Source: Hygrophila difformis
Lineage: Eukaryota; Streptophyta; Magnoliopsida; Lamiales; Acanthaceae
Length of the DNA stretch: 64,000 bases
Reading direction: 5' to 3'
Assembly: GCA_030278955.1 (NCBI GenBank)
Contig: JAOANR010000006.1
Span: 24,559,763-24,623,762 of the forward strand
Part shown: positions 47,924 to 59,834 of the stretch, in pieces
Position numbering within the stretch: the first letter of the stretch is position 1
How the letters are laid out: each line of letters starts with the position of its first letter
The notes under the pieces: generated by a model
Databases searched by the model: none
The model's input: the letters and a program-made list of their open reading frames with translations, nothing else
What the model was told of the DNA's origin: nothing
Program-made: the position numbers and the translations under genes

Positions 47924-50043
47924 GTGACCAGGGGAGTTACGGGAGTTACGATGAGAAGCGGGAGAGGTGGGAGAGGTGGCGGAGGGAGAGGTGGGAGAGG
48001 AGGGAGTGGTGGCGGTTGCTTTCGGAGAGATGAGAAGGGGGGTGACCAGGTCTGGATTCCTCGTGAAAATGGTGGTGGTAGTTATCGAAAGAAACTGCAT
48101 GGAGTCTTTGTGGGAAACATCGAGATTGAAGCGTCCATGGGGAAATTGTTTAGAGAAATTGAAAAGGTAGCGAGAATAAGGGACTTGTTTTTCCATAATC
48201 GACGCTGGGTGGATAAGGGTTCTAAGTTTGGGTTCTTGCGCTTCTCCTGCGAAGACGAGGCGGCACAGGTGATTCGCCTTTGGAATGGGCGTATTTGGAT
48301 GGGAAAACCCTTGAGAGTCAACTGGGCTGTACCAAGTAGGGCGGGGATCGTTTTAGGAGGTCACCACAATAGGGGAGGCAGGAGCACGGAGCTTGGGAGG
48401 GCTTTTCTCAAAGGAAAAAAGGAGGCCGAACGCCCTATCGGAGGTTCCGCATGGAGAGATGAACGCACGTACGCAGAGTTCATAAAGGACGGGAGGGCAG
48501 GGAGACCGGAGCTCGCCGGACGTAGGACTGGAAACATGATAAAGCTAGTCGAGCCTCATGAGAATAAAGATTGGCTACAGAGGTCGGCGATTGTTGCACT
48601 AAAAAATCTAGATGCGCTAGCGGCTTTCCAAGAATGGTTATATGGTGGTTATTCAGAATGTGGGGACGTGGTGTATGGAGGGGGCCACTTGTTCATTGTG
48701 ACATTTGAAAATTCAGAAGTTCGGGAGAGTTTCTTGTCCGACAAGGGGGATCGTCAGATGGTGGAATGGAAGAGGAAATGTGAGTCAGGCGTGTGTATTA
48801 AAAAAATGTTGGTGTGGATCTATATCTACGGATTACATTTCTCTGCATGGTGTGTGGACAATTTCAATCAAGTGGTGGCTGGTTGGGGTAAAATTATGAA
48901 TATTGACAGGGACACACTAGAAAGGAGACGAATGGATCGTGCCAGAATGCTTGTGGCTCTGAATGATATATGTGCTGTCCCATTGTCGGTGATTGCTCAG
49001 TTGGCTTAACGTTAGAGTGCGGGTGGTGGCAAACTTCTGTAAGCATGTAGTGGTCGAGGTCAGAGGGGGCAGGAGGGCTTGCCGGAGAGGATAATTGTGG
49101 GAGCTGGCCGGCCTCAGGTGATGGGTAGCCGGAGAAGAAGGACATGGGTAGGTCCTGGACCTCTGGTTTTGGGGAAGATCAAGAGGTTGTGCATGGGGGA
49201 GAGGGAAATTCAAATGGGGCGGCAGTCATAAATGATACTCATCATGACCTTTGTGTGGCTCAACAGAACTCACCTGGAGACCTTAGTAGGCACGAATTAG
49301 ATATGTTGGAGGAAGAGACGGTTGCTGACGGGCCTCAGGAAAGTGGGTCGCTGGATGGTGGGCTGATAAGTGGGGGGTTAGTAGGGTATGTGGCTAATGA
49401 TAACAACGGCCTTGGGCCTCAGTATAATGCTTCAGGTGGTGATAGCCCAAATTGGATTTCAAAGAATAATGATGATAATAGGCCCCAATGCCGTAATATG
49501 GCAGAGGAGTGGATCTCGCCAGAGAGGGAGAGTACATTCGAGGTGGTAACAATGTCGGTACCTAGGGCTGAGAGAGTGAGATCTTCGAAGGAACTCTGCT
49601 TGGAGGCCTCTGGTAGGCCGGCGTCGGAGGATGGTTTAGTTGAATCGTCGTGTCAAGCGGCTGATCCAAGTGGGAGGGAAGCGACGGGATTGGACGAGGG
49701 TAATGGGCTGGAGGCGTCGAAGGAATTGAGGGAGGTAGAAGCTGCGCTTAATAAGATTTGGAGAGAGCAGCTCAAGCCATCTCGGCGCAGGCGCAAAAGA
49801 GGCAGCAAACATTTGTCAAAAGATAGGGTAGGGAGTAAATCCGATTCTGGGGAGAAGGAGATTCAAGGGGATGATTTTGCTCGGCTCCAATTTTCCACAT
49901 TTCGCTTTACAGACGGAGTAAAGGTAGTGGACTTTTCGGAAGCGGAAGCAATTTTCCATCTCGCGAGTAGACTAGGGATGGTGTGCATGCTAGAGCATAG
50001 GAAGGCGGTCAACAGAATATTAGAGACGATCGTAGAGGAATAA
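47924..50043 (+). pseudogene. LINE ORF1 with N-terminal RGG region and RRM, frame broken in the middle
   Basis: The first frame (47924-49009, 361 codons) opens with a Gly-Arg-rich stretch and an RRM whose RNP2 is HGVFVGNI and RNP1 SKFGFLRF. RNA-binding ORF1 proteins of this sort coat LINE RNA. The frame stops after SVIAQLA. The next bases in another frame (VRVVANFCKHVVVEVRG) look like its continuation, and a second frame (49144-50043) with an acidic then basic C-terminus (PSRRRRKRGSKHL) follows. I therefore read 47924-50043 as one ORF1 with frame breaks near 49005-49140. The alternative is two separate proteins. Confidence 0.7.
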
Positions 50044-50079
50044 GGATTGGGGGTCGGGTGATTGTGCATTTAGTTAATC

Positions 50080-53000
50080 ATGCGGATTATTTCTTGTAAC
50101 CTGAGGGGACTCAACGGGGGTGTAAGGAGAAGGGCGGTGTCTCTTATGTGAAAGAAGTTAAGACTGATAATTATTGGGTTTCAGGAAACTAAAATGCAAG
50201 AGATTAGGGATCGTTTGGTATATCGATTGTGGGGATCGAGAAATTGTAGCTTCTGTTTCCAGCCGGCCGATGGTAATGCAGGAGGACTACTATTAGCGTG
50301 GGATGAGAGCAGGTGCTCTTTTAGGGAGATTGAGAAAGGTCACCATTTTATGTGGATCAGGGGATCAGTTGGTGGCCTGAACATGACAGTGAATATTGTT
50401 TGTATCCACGCTCCAAATGCAAGGCGAGAAAGGGGGGAGTTGTGGAACACCATCACGCATAAGTGTGATACAAGGAATGGAGAGTTGTGGTGCCTTCTGG
50501 GAGATTTCAATGCCGTCTTATCAGAAGGGGAGAGGATGGGTGAGAGCGATGATTCTGGCTCTATCCGGGATTTTAGAGAGTTTGTAAATGGGTTAGGATT
50601 GTTGCACTTTCCCATGGAAAAGGGCCTTTTTACGTGGTTTGGCGGGGGGGGGGGGGGGGGGGAGTTGGGAGTAGACTTGATAGATTTCTATTATCTCTGG
50701 AATCGTTTTGCACTGGGGGAGCAGTTTCACAACATCGTGGGGATACTGTTCTATCAGACCACTACCCAGTTTATTTGGAAGTTGGGGAAGATTCCGGGGG
50801 CCCTAAACCGTTCCGTTTTTACTCTTATTGGATGGATATGAAGGGGTTCCGAGAGCTTGTCAATAAGTCTTGGGATGGTGATGGGGGTGAGGAGTCGGAG
50901 AATAGGAGAGTTAGCATTTTTGGCAAGTTGCGGAATCTGAAATCTAAGATCAGAGGCTGGGATGGTTATAGTTCTAAGGACCTCGAAAATCAAATCCAGA
51001 GGCTCCAAGCTGAGATTAGTGAGTTGGAAGAGGGCGTGCTGGGAGTTGGGGCTAGTGTCGGGATGAGATCCTCTTTGTTTGAAAAAAAAAAGGAGAGCTT
51101 AGAAGTCTACTTCTTGCAGAAGAGAGGAGGTGGCATAAAAAATCGAGGATTAGATGGGTTCAAGAGGGAGATCTCAATACTTGGTTTTTCCATACAGTCA
51201 CAGCGATACACCGTCGAAAGGGTCACATTGGGGCCATTAAGTATGCTGGTATCCTGTTTGAAGAGCCGAAAGATATCAAGGAAGTGGCTTTTACCTTTTT
51301 CCGTTCCATCTTTGCTAAATCGAAAGAAGACCTCTTTCAAGTATCAAATATTGGAGGGACCAAGATAGCAGCAGCTGATGCAAAATGGTTGGAGAGGGGC
51401 TTATCAGAAGAAGAAATTAAAGCTGCAGTTTGGAGCTGTGACGGGAACCGGGCGCCAGGGCCGGATGGTTTCAATATGGGCTTTTTCAAGAGATTCTGGG
51501 ATCTAATTAAGGTGGATGTATTAGAGGTTTTCAGGAGATTTGAGATTGAAGGAAAACTGCCTAATGAGGCCGGAGGATCCTTTATTGCACTAATTCCAAA
51601 AGTGGAGTGTCCGGTCGAATTAACTGATTACAGGCCTATTTCGCTTGTTGGCAGTATCCATAAAATGGTGACTAAGGTTCTAGCCAACCAGTTTCAAGAG
51701 GTTCTGCCCAGCTTAGTAGGAGAGACTCAGATGGCCTTTGTTCGTGGAAGGCAAATCCTGGATGGTGTTTTGGTGGCTGCCGAGGTAATTCACTCCACGT
51801 CTTCCTCCGGGCGCGAGGGTTTTGTTATCAAGTTGGACTTCGCGAAGGCCTATGACAATGTTTCCTGGGCGGCCTTATTTCACTTCCTGGAAGTATTAGG
51901 TTTTGGTGCGAAATGGATTAGGTGGGTTCGTGAGTGTGTTTCCTATGCGTCGGCAGCAGTGCTTATCAACGGATCACCTACCAAATTCTTCAAGATGTGC
52001 AAAGGTCTTAGGCAAGGGGACCCGCTCTCACCGTACTTGTTCGTCATTTTAGTTGAAATCCTGAACAGAATTATCAAAAATGCAGCTACACTTGGAGCAT
52101 ATTCTGGGCTGAAACTGAATGAGGATGAGCAAATTGTTACCCACCTCCAATATGCGGATGACACTCTATTATTCTGTGAAGGGGAGCTGAATCAAGTGAT
52201 TAACATCCGAAGAATCCTCATAATTTTGTCACTTTCTACAGGCCTCAACATTAATTTTCGTAAGAGTAGTCTGATTGGAATTAATTGCTCAGAGGAAGAA
52301 GAAAGGGCAGCAGCTCAAATCCTAGGTTGTGAAGTAGGTTCTTGGCTAATGAAATACTTGGGCATCCCGATTGGCGGTCGGATCAACAGCACATCTATTT
52401 GGAATCCGGTGTTGGATAAAGTGGAGAAGAGATTAGCCGGGTGGAAAGGGCGGATGCTATCTCAAGCTAGGAGGCTCTGCCTTATAAGATCGGTCTTAAA
52501 TAGTCTACCTCTGTACTACCTCTCCATTTTTAAGGTGCCTGAATCAGTGGCGGAATGCTTGGAGCACCTAAAAAGGAGATTCTATTGGAACGAATGGGCA
52601 GGGGTTAGAAAGCTTCATACTATGAGCTGGGACGTAATTTGTAGTCCTAAGGAGATGGGGGGGACTAAGCATATGGGATACAAGAAGATTCAACTTAGCC
52701 CTCCTGCTAAAGTGGAGATGGCGTTTCAGGAGAGACCAATCTTTATGGAAAGATGTTATCAATTCTAAATACTATAAAGGAGCTGGTTCATTAGTGCCGG
52801 ATGCAAAAGTGGGGAGGTCCATGTGAGGAAAGATCTGTAGCGCATGGGAGGACGTTCGACGGGATGACAATGAGGAAGGTTTTACGATTCTTGTCGGAAA
52901 TGGGGGGGAAACCCGGTTTTGGACTGATGCATGGGCTGGTTTGGGATTCCTTTAAAAGAGTGCTTTCCTAGACTGTTTACACTCGCTTGCAATAAGGAAG

Positions 53001-54272
53001 GGAGGGTTATGGAGTTCGGTAGATGGGTGCGTCTGACATGGGAATGGTGTATCCAACTTAGGAGACCTTTGTTTGATTGGGAATTGAAGCAATGGGGCAG
53101 CCTACTCAAGATTCTTGATGAAACGAGGCTTCATAGATTTGTGGCGGATCGAGTTGTCTGGATTAGAGAGGCAAATGGCCAGTACTCAACCCGCTCCTTC
53201 TTGAGCAAAGATGTTGTCGCGGACGGGAGTGATGCAGCACGACTATGGCCACAACTGTGGAAAACAAAGGCTCCGATGAAAGTGAAAATGCTGGCATGGC
53301 GGATGGTGCACAACGCCCTCCAGTTAGAGATCTGTTATTCAAGCGGGGGTGTTTGCAGGGGTCTAGTCCACTATGTCCTTTGTGTGAGAAAGAGATAGAG
53401 ACGATTGAGCATTTGTTTTGTAAATGTGATTGGGTAGGTGGGTTATGGTACCATGGGATGCATTGGTATGGAATCACTGGAGTACTTCCAGGGGGGTGGA
53501 TAGTTTGATGGCATGGTGGTTTGATGTGGGGCTGAAGCATGATAAGAGAGGGGGGTGGCTCCTGATGGGCTTGGCAATCATATGGTCAATTTGGAAAAGT
53601 CGAAATGGAGTTATTTTTAAAGGACTGAGGGTCGAAAAGAAAGCTATTGTAGAGGAAATAAAATGGAGAACTTGTCTCTGGTGGAAAGCTATGGGAAGGG
53701 TGGGGGATATTCAGGTGCTAGGAATGGATCATGCATATCCAGTAGGTTTGATACTGTCTCAGACTTGGAGAAGGGCTCCTCGCGTAGGGCTGGTGTGGGA
53801 AAGGCCAGACATAGGTTGGTGGAAGATTAATCCTGACGGCTCATCTATGGGTAACCCAGGTCCGGCAGGGGTAGGTGGAGTTATAAGGGATGCAGAAGGT
53901 ACCATTATTTTTGTTCTCTCGGATCATATAGGCTGTGTCGATACCAATGAAGCAGAGCTGACCACAATTAATCGAATTTGCGTTGCGTTGATAAGGGATC
54001 AGGGGTTTCCGCTTATGAAATTGGCCTTCGAATGTGACTCGTATAACGTCGTTAGGTGGCTAAACTACCCTGAATCAATTCCATGGCGCTTACATTCCTT
54101 GATTGGCCCGATTATGATTATTTTGAGATGTGCGGGAGAGGTAAGATTCCAACATATAATGAGGGAGAGAAACTCTGAAGCGGATGGATGGGCTAGGCGT
54201 GGAGCTAGGGGGAAGGAAGGTTGGAGATGTGGTACTAATTCTCTTTGCCCGGGAGCCGAGAGGGGAGATTAG
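50080..54272 (+). pseudogene. LINE ORF2 (endonuclease, RT, zinc finger, RNase H), several frame breaks
   Basis: The start MRIISCNLRGLNGG (ATG 50080) is the usual beginning of plant LINE ORF2. The endonuclease has LLGDFNAVLSEG and LSDHYPVYLEVG; RT (51284-52660) has APGPDGFNMGFF, KGLRQGDPLSPYLF and QYADDTLLF; a zf-RVT follows (CPLCEKEIETIEHLFCKC); RNase H has KINPDGSSMGNPGPAGVGG, TNEAEL, ECDSYNV and NSEADGWARRG. Breaks: TGA at 50149; frameshifts at G19 (50644-50662), A10 (about 51082-51091) and G7 (about 52657-52663), near 52930 and near 53330; and a TGA near 52822. Three of the shifts sit exactly in homopolymers. Confidence 0.9.
50644..50662. repeat. G19 homopolymer within LINE ORF2
   Basis: A run of 19 G interrupts the endonuclease frame just after FTWFG. 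It is a likely slippage site and hard to sequence correctly. Confidence 0.8.
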
Positions 54273-55568
54273 ATGACTATAGCTGTTTGTTGTTGGGCTT
54301 GCTTTGTTGGAGTGGTTTATCTTCTCTGCCTGCTGTTTCTCTTATATGCTTGGTAGACGAAGAGGGATGCATAGTGAGACTAGCTGCATTGTTGTTCTGC
54401 TTTTGGCTATAGTCCTAGCTGCGATATTACATCGCCTCTAGGCTGTCCCTAAGAGACGCGGTTGGTTCGAGCTAGGTACTGATGTTTTTTATTGTTGCTG
54501 CTGATGATTTTGCTGTTGTATCACAGGTTCTTTGATAATGCTGTTGGATCGAGAAGGTGGCTACAGGCATAGAATGGTCCTTATTTTTCCAGTTTGCAGG
54601 TCGAGATGTATCCAAAGTACAGTGAAGCCCTGCCCATAGATTGCGAAAGAAGACAATACTACCGGACAGGAATGATTTATCTCTTACGTCGAACATATCA
54701 AGCCAACTAATAAATTAACCTGTTACGACCGCTGAGAGAATCGAGTGGAGCCACTAATGAAGCTGTTTAGACTGTTGCTGCCCTGTGGGATAATTCTGCT
54801 GTTGCTGCCGCTGATGTAGATTCCCGACCATATTGTTTTGCGCCTGGAGACGAATATCTGCTGCAGCTATGGACACGTAACGACGAGGAAGTTTGGCATG
54901 GTCTTGAGATGCTGCTGCTGGTCACGTTTTGAGGGTTCAATATTGGAGCTGCATTAACAGGAGGATGGTTGATACTTCGCATGTATGAAGATCGCTTTGT
55001 CTACTGGTGCTGCTCGATATTTGAAGTCTGCGGATGATGGATTGTCTTTGGATTGCTGATCTCTTACAACGAATAATTTTAGCAAACCGACTATATACCC
55101 GGTAAGACCTAAGTTTTGTTTTTTCATGCGGTCGTGTGCATATGTGAGATCGCTATGGCAGCCTAGCTTTTGCTTTAAATATCATGTTGAGCTTGCTTCT
55201 TTTCAAGTTAGTGCATCGAATATAAGGGCTTTAGGTGTCTATCCCTCCCAATCTCGCCCATATAATTCTTGTGAGCCACTGTTCCCATAAATCTCCGCTT
55301 TCCTTTGATTCTGAGTGCTTCCGAATTGGCCAATCTCGACAACAATATTCTCTTTTGATTTCCCCTATACTGATGATTGGTTCCATAAGAGAGTTTAGAA
55401 GGGACTGATAATGTGTGGATGTGCCTCTTCCTGAATGAGCTTTGGTAGTAGTTTTGTACCTGGGTTATCGTTTGAATGTATCTTTACCTTGGTGTCTTTT
55501 CTAGTATCACATAGGCGATGGCACGAGCCTATTGAAGCTGCTATCTAGTTTGTTGGGTATCCCCCTCC
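54273..55568 (+). other. 3' untranslated region of the plus-strand LINE
   Basis: It contains no long frame and shows many TGCTGCTG/GTTGCTG words. It ends at the A-rich tail. Confidence 0.6.
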
Positions 55569-55927
55569 AAAAAAAATAAAAAAAAACTATAGTGCTTTTG
55601 ATAGTGGGGATAATGATCGGATGATTAAAAAAACAAAAACAAAGGGGGGAGGGGGTGTTCGCCAACGTGAATGGATCTATTTAGAAAGCATTATGAGTTT
55701 TAGTGAGAGGTGGTGGGTTTCTTTGGCTTCTGCTGTATTTTTTTGCTGTGTCTTTGGAGCCTTTTTGGTGTAGTGCTTAGTGGCTATTTGTAATACCCAA
55801 AATTTTATTATACATTACCCGCAATTATTACTATTATTACATGGTTATATCCTCATTATTATTTTTGGAGATTATTTTTGCAGTTATTAAAATTTTACTA
55901 AAGAGTAATGTTGCATTTTTTAAATAA

Positions 55928-56190
55928 TATTCCCGCCGTCCCAGCTAATGTGTCCTGTTTGAGTTTTTGACACTGTTCATTGTTCTACTTTGACTCGATT
56001 CTATTGCATGTATATATTTGGAAAAAATAGTCGAGTTGGGTCTTGTTAGAATCGTATAATCATGTAGTTTTGGAATATATATTTTATATAATTTTTTATT
56101 GTACATATTTTGAGATATTAACAATTGAAAAAGTGCATTGGATTGTGTGCAAAAGTGAAACAAGACAAGTTAAGTGGGACGGAGGGAGTA
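55928..56190. mobile_element. Stowaway-like MITE, 263 bp, nested in the chromovirus LTR
   Basis: The left end TATTCCCGCCGTCCCAGCT pairs with the right end AAGTGGGACGGAGGGAGTA. The core is in reverse orientation (GTCTTGTTAGAATCGTATAA). It is the copy with the best preserved CTCCCTCCGTCCC terminus. Confidence 0.8.
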
Positions 56191-56435
56191 TATTTTATTA
56201 AAGATTTATTTTGTTGTTTAAAGGTAATTATGAGTATTATGTATTTATTATTAGTAAAGTGTATTACTAGTACTTTTAAACTTGTTAATTGCTACTAGTA
56301 TTATTTATGATTATCAATTCAAATACACATATACATACGTAGCATACATATTTTTTTAAAAAAAAATAAAAATTAGCAAGCTAGCTATTATTAACAATGT
56401 GACGTAGGCTTACCTGTTTGTTAGTAAAAAAAATA

Positions 56436-56462
56436 CATATATATATATATATATATATATAT
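56436..56462. repeat. (TA)n microsatellite
   Basis: About 13 TA units within the LTR. Confidence 0.9.
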
Positions 56463-56523
56463 GTTTATATAATAATGGAAACATTATTTACTTAGATATA
56501 CATAAAATACTACTACTTCAATT

Positions 56524-56574
56524 GTCCCACATCGGACAGAATTCAAGTAGAATGCCCATTGATTTCTATATAAA
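56524..56574 (+). promoter_or_regulatory. LTR promoter: USE-like element plus TATA box
   Basis: GTCCCACATCG at 56524-56534 equals the plant snRNA upstream sequence element (consensus RTCCCACATCG). A TATA box TATATAAA follows at 56567-56574, 32 bp on, close to the spacing of Pol II snRNA genes. No snRNA sequence follows, so I read this as the core promoter of the LTR. Confidence 0.6.
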
Positions 56575-56655
56575 GGGCACGACAGTATGTGTTCTTTTCA
56601 TCTCAATTCATATCAAAAGCTTACTACAAGGTGAGCTTTGGTTAGTTAAAGTTTA

Positions 56656-56695
<40 letters not shown>
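56656..56695. repeat. (ATT)n microsatellite
   Basis: About 13 ATT units, 80 bp downstream of the LTR TATA box. Confidence 0.9.
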
Positions 56696-58252
56696 GGGAT
56701 GATGCTAACTGCGTTGCCCCAACCTCGGTCTTTCTTTTAAAGGAGAACCTTAGTTCAAACTTTGGTAGCAGAGTGGTAGATGGGAAGGCGCTGAGGCTCT
56801 GCTAGGCGAGTTGGTGGTAGTTTAGTATTTTGAGGATTGCGGTAGAGTAAGTTTCCTATACTCTTCTTTTAAGTTCCCTATGCTTTTCAGTCCTTATTAT
56901 TTTTATTCGCTTCCTTTATTGCTATCCTTTATTCGCTTTCCCTATTCATTTAGCTTGCCTGTGCTTGGCTTTCCTTTATCCGCCTTCCTTATTTATTTGG
57001 TTTGTCATTGCCTTAGTCGTAGGCTTTTATTTTTGTTCCTACTTTAGTAGTTGGCATTATGTTTCGTTCTTGCCCTACTAGTAGTAGGCTTTTATTGTTT
57101 CTTATTGGCCTACAATACCCGTCGTCGCTTGTTCGTTCCTTGATCATTGTTTTATTTGTTAGCCCTGTTGTTCCTGCTACATTTGCTTCCGTCGCATAAT
57201 TCCTTTTGGACTTCGTTCCAATTATCTTTGATATACGTAGGAACTCGCTGTATAAATAATCCTTTGACTATATGCCCTAAGTAAGGCAACAGAGGTTATA
57301 GCCATCCCGTAGAGGGGTTTCATGGCATATTATGTGAAACCAATTCATTGATAATCTTTGTTGAACCTGGTGAGGTAATCCCACTTGTTGTTGAATCTTT
57401 GGCCTTCGGGCATCCTTGAAAGGTAAAAATCTATCGATTAATAGAGATCAAGCATGGTTGAGGTTCACTTGCCGTGTGACGGCCCGTGTTCACTAGGTGC
57501 TGGAAAATACCATAGAAAGTGACCTCTGAACTAACTGAGATCGGGTGAGAGCGGGATTTAGTACATGATACCTTATTGTGAGGTTCATTCAGAATCCCTC
57601 TAACACGCATGCAACCATTGAGATGATTATTCATATATTGGCATTTGCCCTGGTTGAAGATTTCGGGTTGATCCCGAAATTAATACTATATATTGTTGAA
57701 TTGCTGGTTGCTAATTTGAGAGTACCATTATTATGTTGCCCCTATTGTTGAGCTCCCGCTTATTGATTTGAAAGCAGCCTTGTTCTATCTATAATTATTT
57801 GTTGACTATTCGTTGATTCCGAGTATAGGGAACTTACCAGCGAATCCGTCGCTGATAATCCTTCTTTGTTCATCCTTTTTCCTTCCAGGTTAAGGCTAAA
57901 GACTGACAGGGGAGGGGAGCACTACACCTGCATATTTTCTGCATTAAGTACTTTCATTAGTTGTTTTGGAAGATGTCGGACTTTTGACAACGCTGCGTTG
58001 TGATTTTGCTATATCATGTATAATACGAAAGTCAGTTGTTATTTCTCTCTGTAACTTGTTTTGAGAAACGACCTTCGCTTTTATAAAATATTATATCTTT
58101 TATGTTTAAGCATGGTTGGTTGAAACGGATATTTGATATACTCGTTTTAGCCTTAGCATCCCCTGAATAAGCCGATGTGTCAGATCGAGCCTTATTTAGG
58201 AGGTGTGGCGGTAACACCCGCGAGTCGGAAAAAAAACCGGGGTGTTACAGAG

Positions 58253-58264
58253 TGGTATCAGAGC
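58253..58264 (+). other. Chromovirus primer-binding site (initiator tRNA-Met type)
   Basis: TGGTATCAGAGC, three bases after the LTR end. Confidence 0.88.
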
Positions 58265-59246
58265 ATCCAACTATTTTCAATAGTCATTCCTAGAAAAGTA
58301 TTTTTAAAACACGGCATCTTCCTAAGCATTCTATACTTTCAATTTTGCATAAATTGCAATGCACGACACTGGGTTATTGGGGTTGGTAGATCTATACTCA
58401 GTATTTAAATATTTTAGAAAATGATCTCCCTAAATGATTTGTGCCAAACAATAGTAGCACCGACTAGTTTGGTTCTGAGAACGCGGAACTGCGACACAAT
58501 GTCTGGGAAAAAGAAGAGGGTATAGATCCTTTTTTTTTACTATGATAAATGTATTTCCTGCCAAGCATTCCTTCATATGAAATGTTCAAAATCGTGCTAA
58601 GAGTATCCCTCTCAAATTTGGTGATTTTTTTGTCAACTCGTGAATAAGTTATGGATTTGTGACCAACTGTTGGTCGTTTGTTCACTGTTAGTGAATTAGA
58701 AGTTAAGTAGGAATTTCTGAAATCTCCATTTATGTACGAGTTGTAGTGCTCAACTTAAAAAGGTTTCTTCTTCAAAAATGGTTACATACATGTTATCTAG
58801 TTGCTGTAAAAATTTCAGTATTTTTGAGTATGATTTGATATTTTTAACAAATGTTAGCATGAGTTGTTGAAATCTCTTTGTAGTATGACTTGTTCAATGT
58901 GCTACAAAGATGTCGATTTTTGAACTGTTTCCGGTCCTTATTTTAAAAGGTGCAAACATGAAATTTGTTCCCTCTATGTGTTGGCATCTTCAATCCAAAT
59001 TTCATTGCATGGTTTTTAAATCAATTTTGGCGTACAATGCGACATAGTGTTTTGCGAAATGATTCTCTTTTGAAATGGTTGAACTATGATCGGAAATCTT
59101 TTTTTCAGAAAAGAAAATTCTAAACCATTGTGCTAAAAGATCGAGAAGGACGCCTTGTTATAATCTTCTTGAGGTTAAGTGCACTTGGTGGAGCCCGCTG
59201 GGCCGCCCCCTCTCATAGCCAAAACGGCATTATGTTGTGGAATGAC
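58265..59246 (+). other. Untranslated leader of the chromovirus
   Basis: There is no long frame. The position between the primer-binding site and the tandem repeat fits the long leader of this group. Gag is absent, so the coding region has been lost by deletion. Confidence 0.55.
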
Positions 59247-59515
59247 GTATGTGTCTATACTCCCAGATGTATCTGTATGGGTCATTTGGGGCTCCGAAGT
59301 GGGTCTGTATAGAGGCCGCTGCGATCATATTGATGTATGTGTCTATACTCCTAGATGTATCTGGATGGGTTATCTGGGGCTCCGGAGTGTGTCTGTATAG
59401 AGGCCTCTACAATCATTAGTGAATGATGTATGTGTCTATACTCCTGTATGTATCTGTATGGGTTATCTGGGGCTACGGAGTGTGTCTGTATAGAGGCCGC
59501 TACAATCATATTGTA
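59247..59515. repeat. Tandem repeat, three units of 88-93 bp
   Basis: Units begin GTATGTGTCTATACTCC at 59247, 59335 and 59428, and each contains GGGGCT(C/A)CG(A/G)AGTG and GTCTGTATAGAGGCC. They are highly similar. The overlapping short frames are readings of the repeat. Confidence 0.88.
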
Positions 59516-59834
59516 GCTTGTGGACATAAGGGCCCAAGCGAAATGAGGTGTCCTCGATCATAATATGCCAATGGTAAAATAATGGAATCGTGGAGCAAGG
59601 GGGAAACAAGTATTTTGAAACTGGAATAATCTTGCGTTTTTAAATTCATTGCTTTTTTTAAAAAAAAAAAAAAACCAAACTTTTCATAAAATTCCTCTTC
59701 CTAAAATTTTCATGATTCAGTGTTGTGTGTTAACTTACTCAGTAGACGATTCATTGGGCCATGTGCGATTTTAGAGCCTGTCAGTAACCTCGCCTACATC
59801 CTTGCTATACCATCAGCATTGAGCGCAATGCATG
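59516..59834. other. Interior remnant without recognised coding
   Basis: An A/T-rich stretch with an A14 run near 59660 separates the tandem repeat from the pol remnant. I see no domain. Confidence 0.4.

Larger units (their letters stand above)
47909..55587 (+). mobile_element. L1-type LINE, nearly full length, with ORF1, ORF2 and poly(A)
   Basis: It begins about 47909 (GC-rich, GGGAATAGGGGGTGACC), has ORF1 and ORF2 in order, a 1.3-kb 3' untranslated region and ends in an A-rich tail (about 55569-55587). I could not find a convincing target duplication. It differs clearly in sequence from the minus-strand LINE at 42891-46959, so it belongs to another family. Confidence 0.85.
55789..58249 (+). 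repeat. Long LTR (2461 bp) of a Gypsy chromovirus, plus strand
   Basis: It starts TGTAATACCC and ends GGGGTGTTACA, followed three bases later by a primer-binding site. This TGTAAYACCC...GGGTGTTACA pattern is common in chromovirus LTRs. It contains a nested MITE (55928-56190), a TA repeat (56436-56462), an ATT repeat (56656-56695) and a promoter (56524-56574). With the nested MITE removed it is about 2.2 kb. Confidence 0.85.

Noticed and set aside
56524..56700. U-type snRNA gene after the USE and TATA box
   Set aside because: The sequence after the expected start resembles no U1, U2, U4 or U5 RNA, and the promoter lies inside an LTR.
59130..59400. Overlapping plus frames with repeated VCVYTPRC words
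   Set aside because: They translate the 88-93 bp tandem repeat and end at once.
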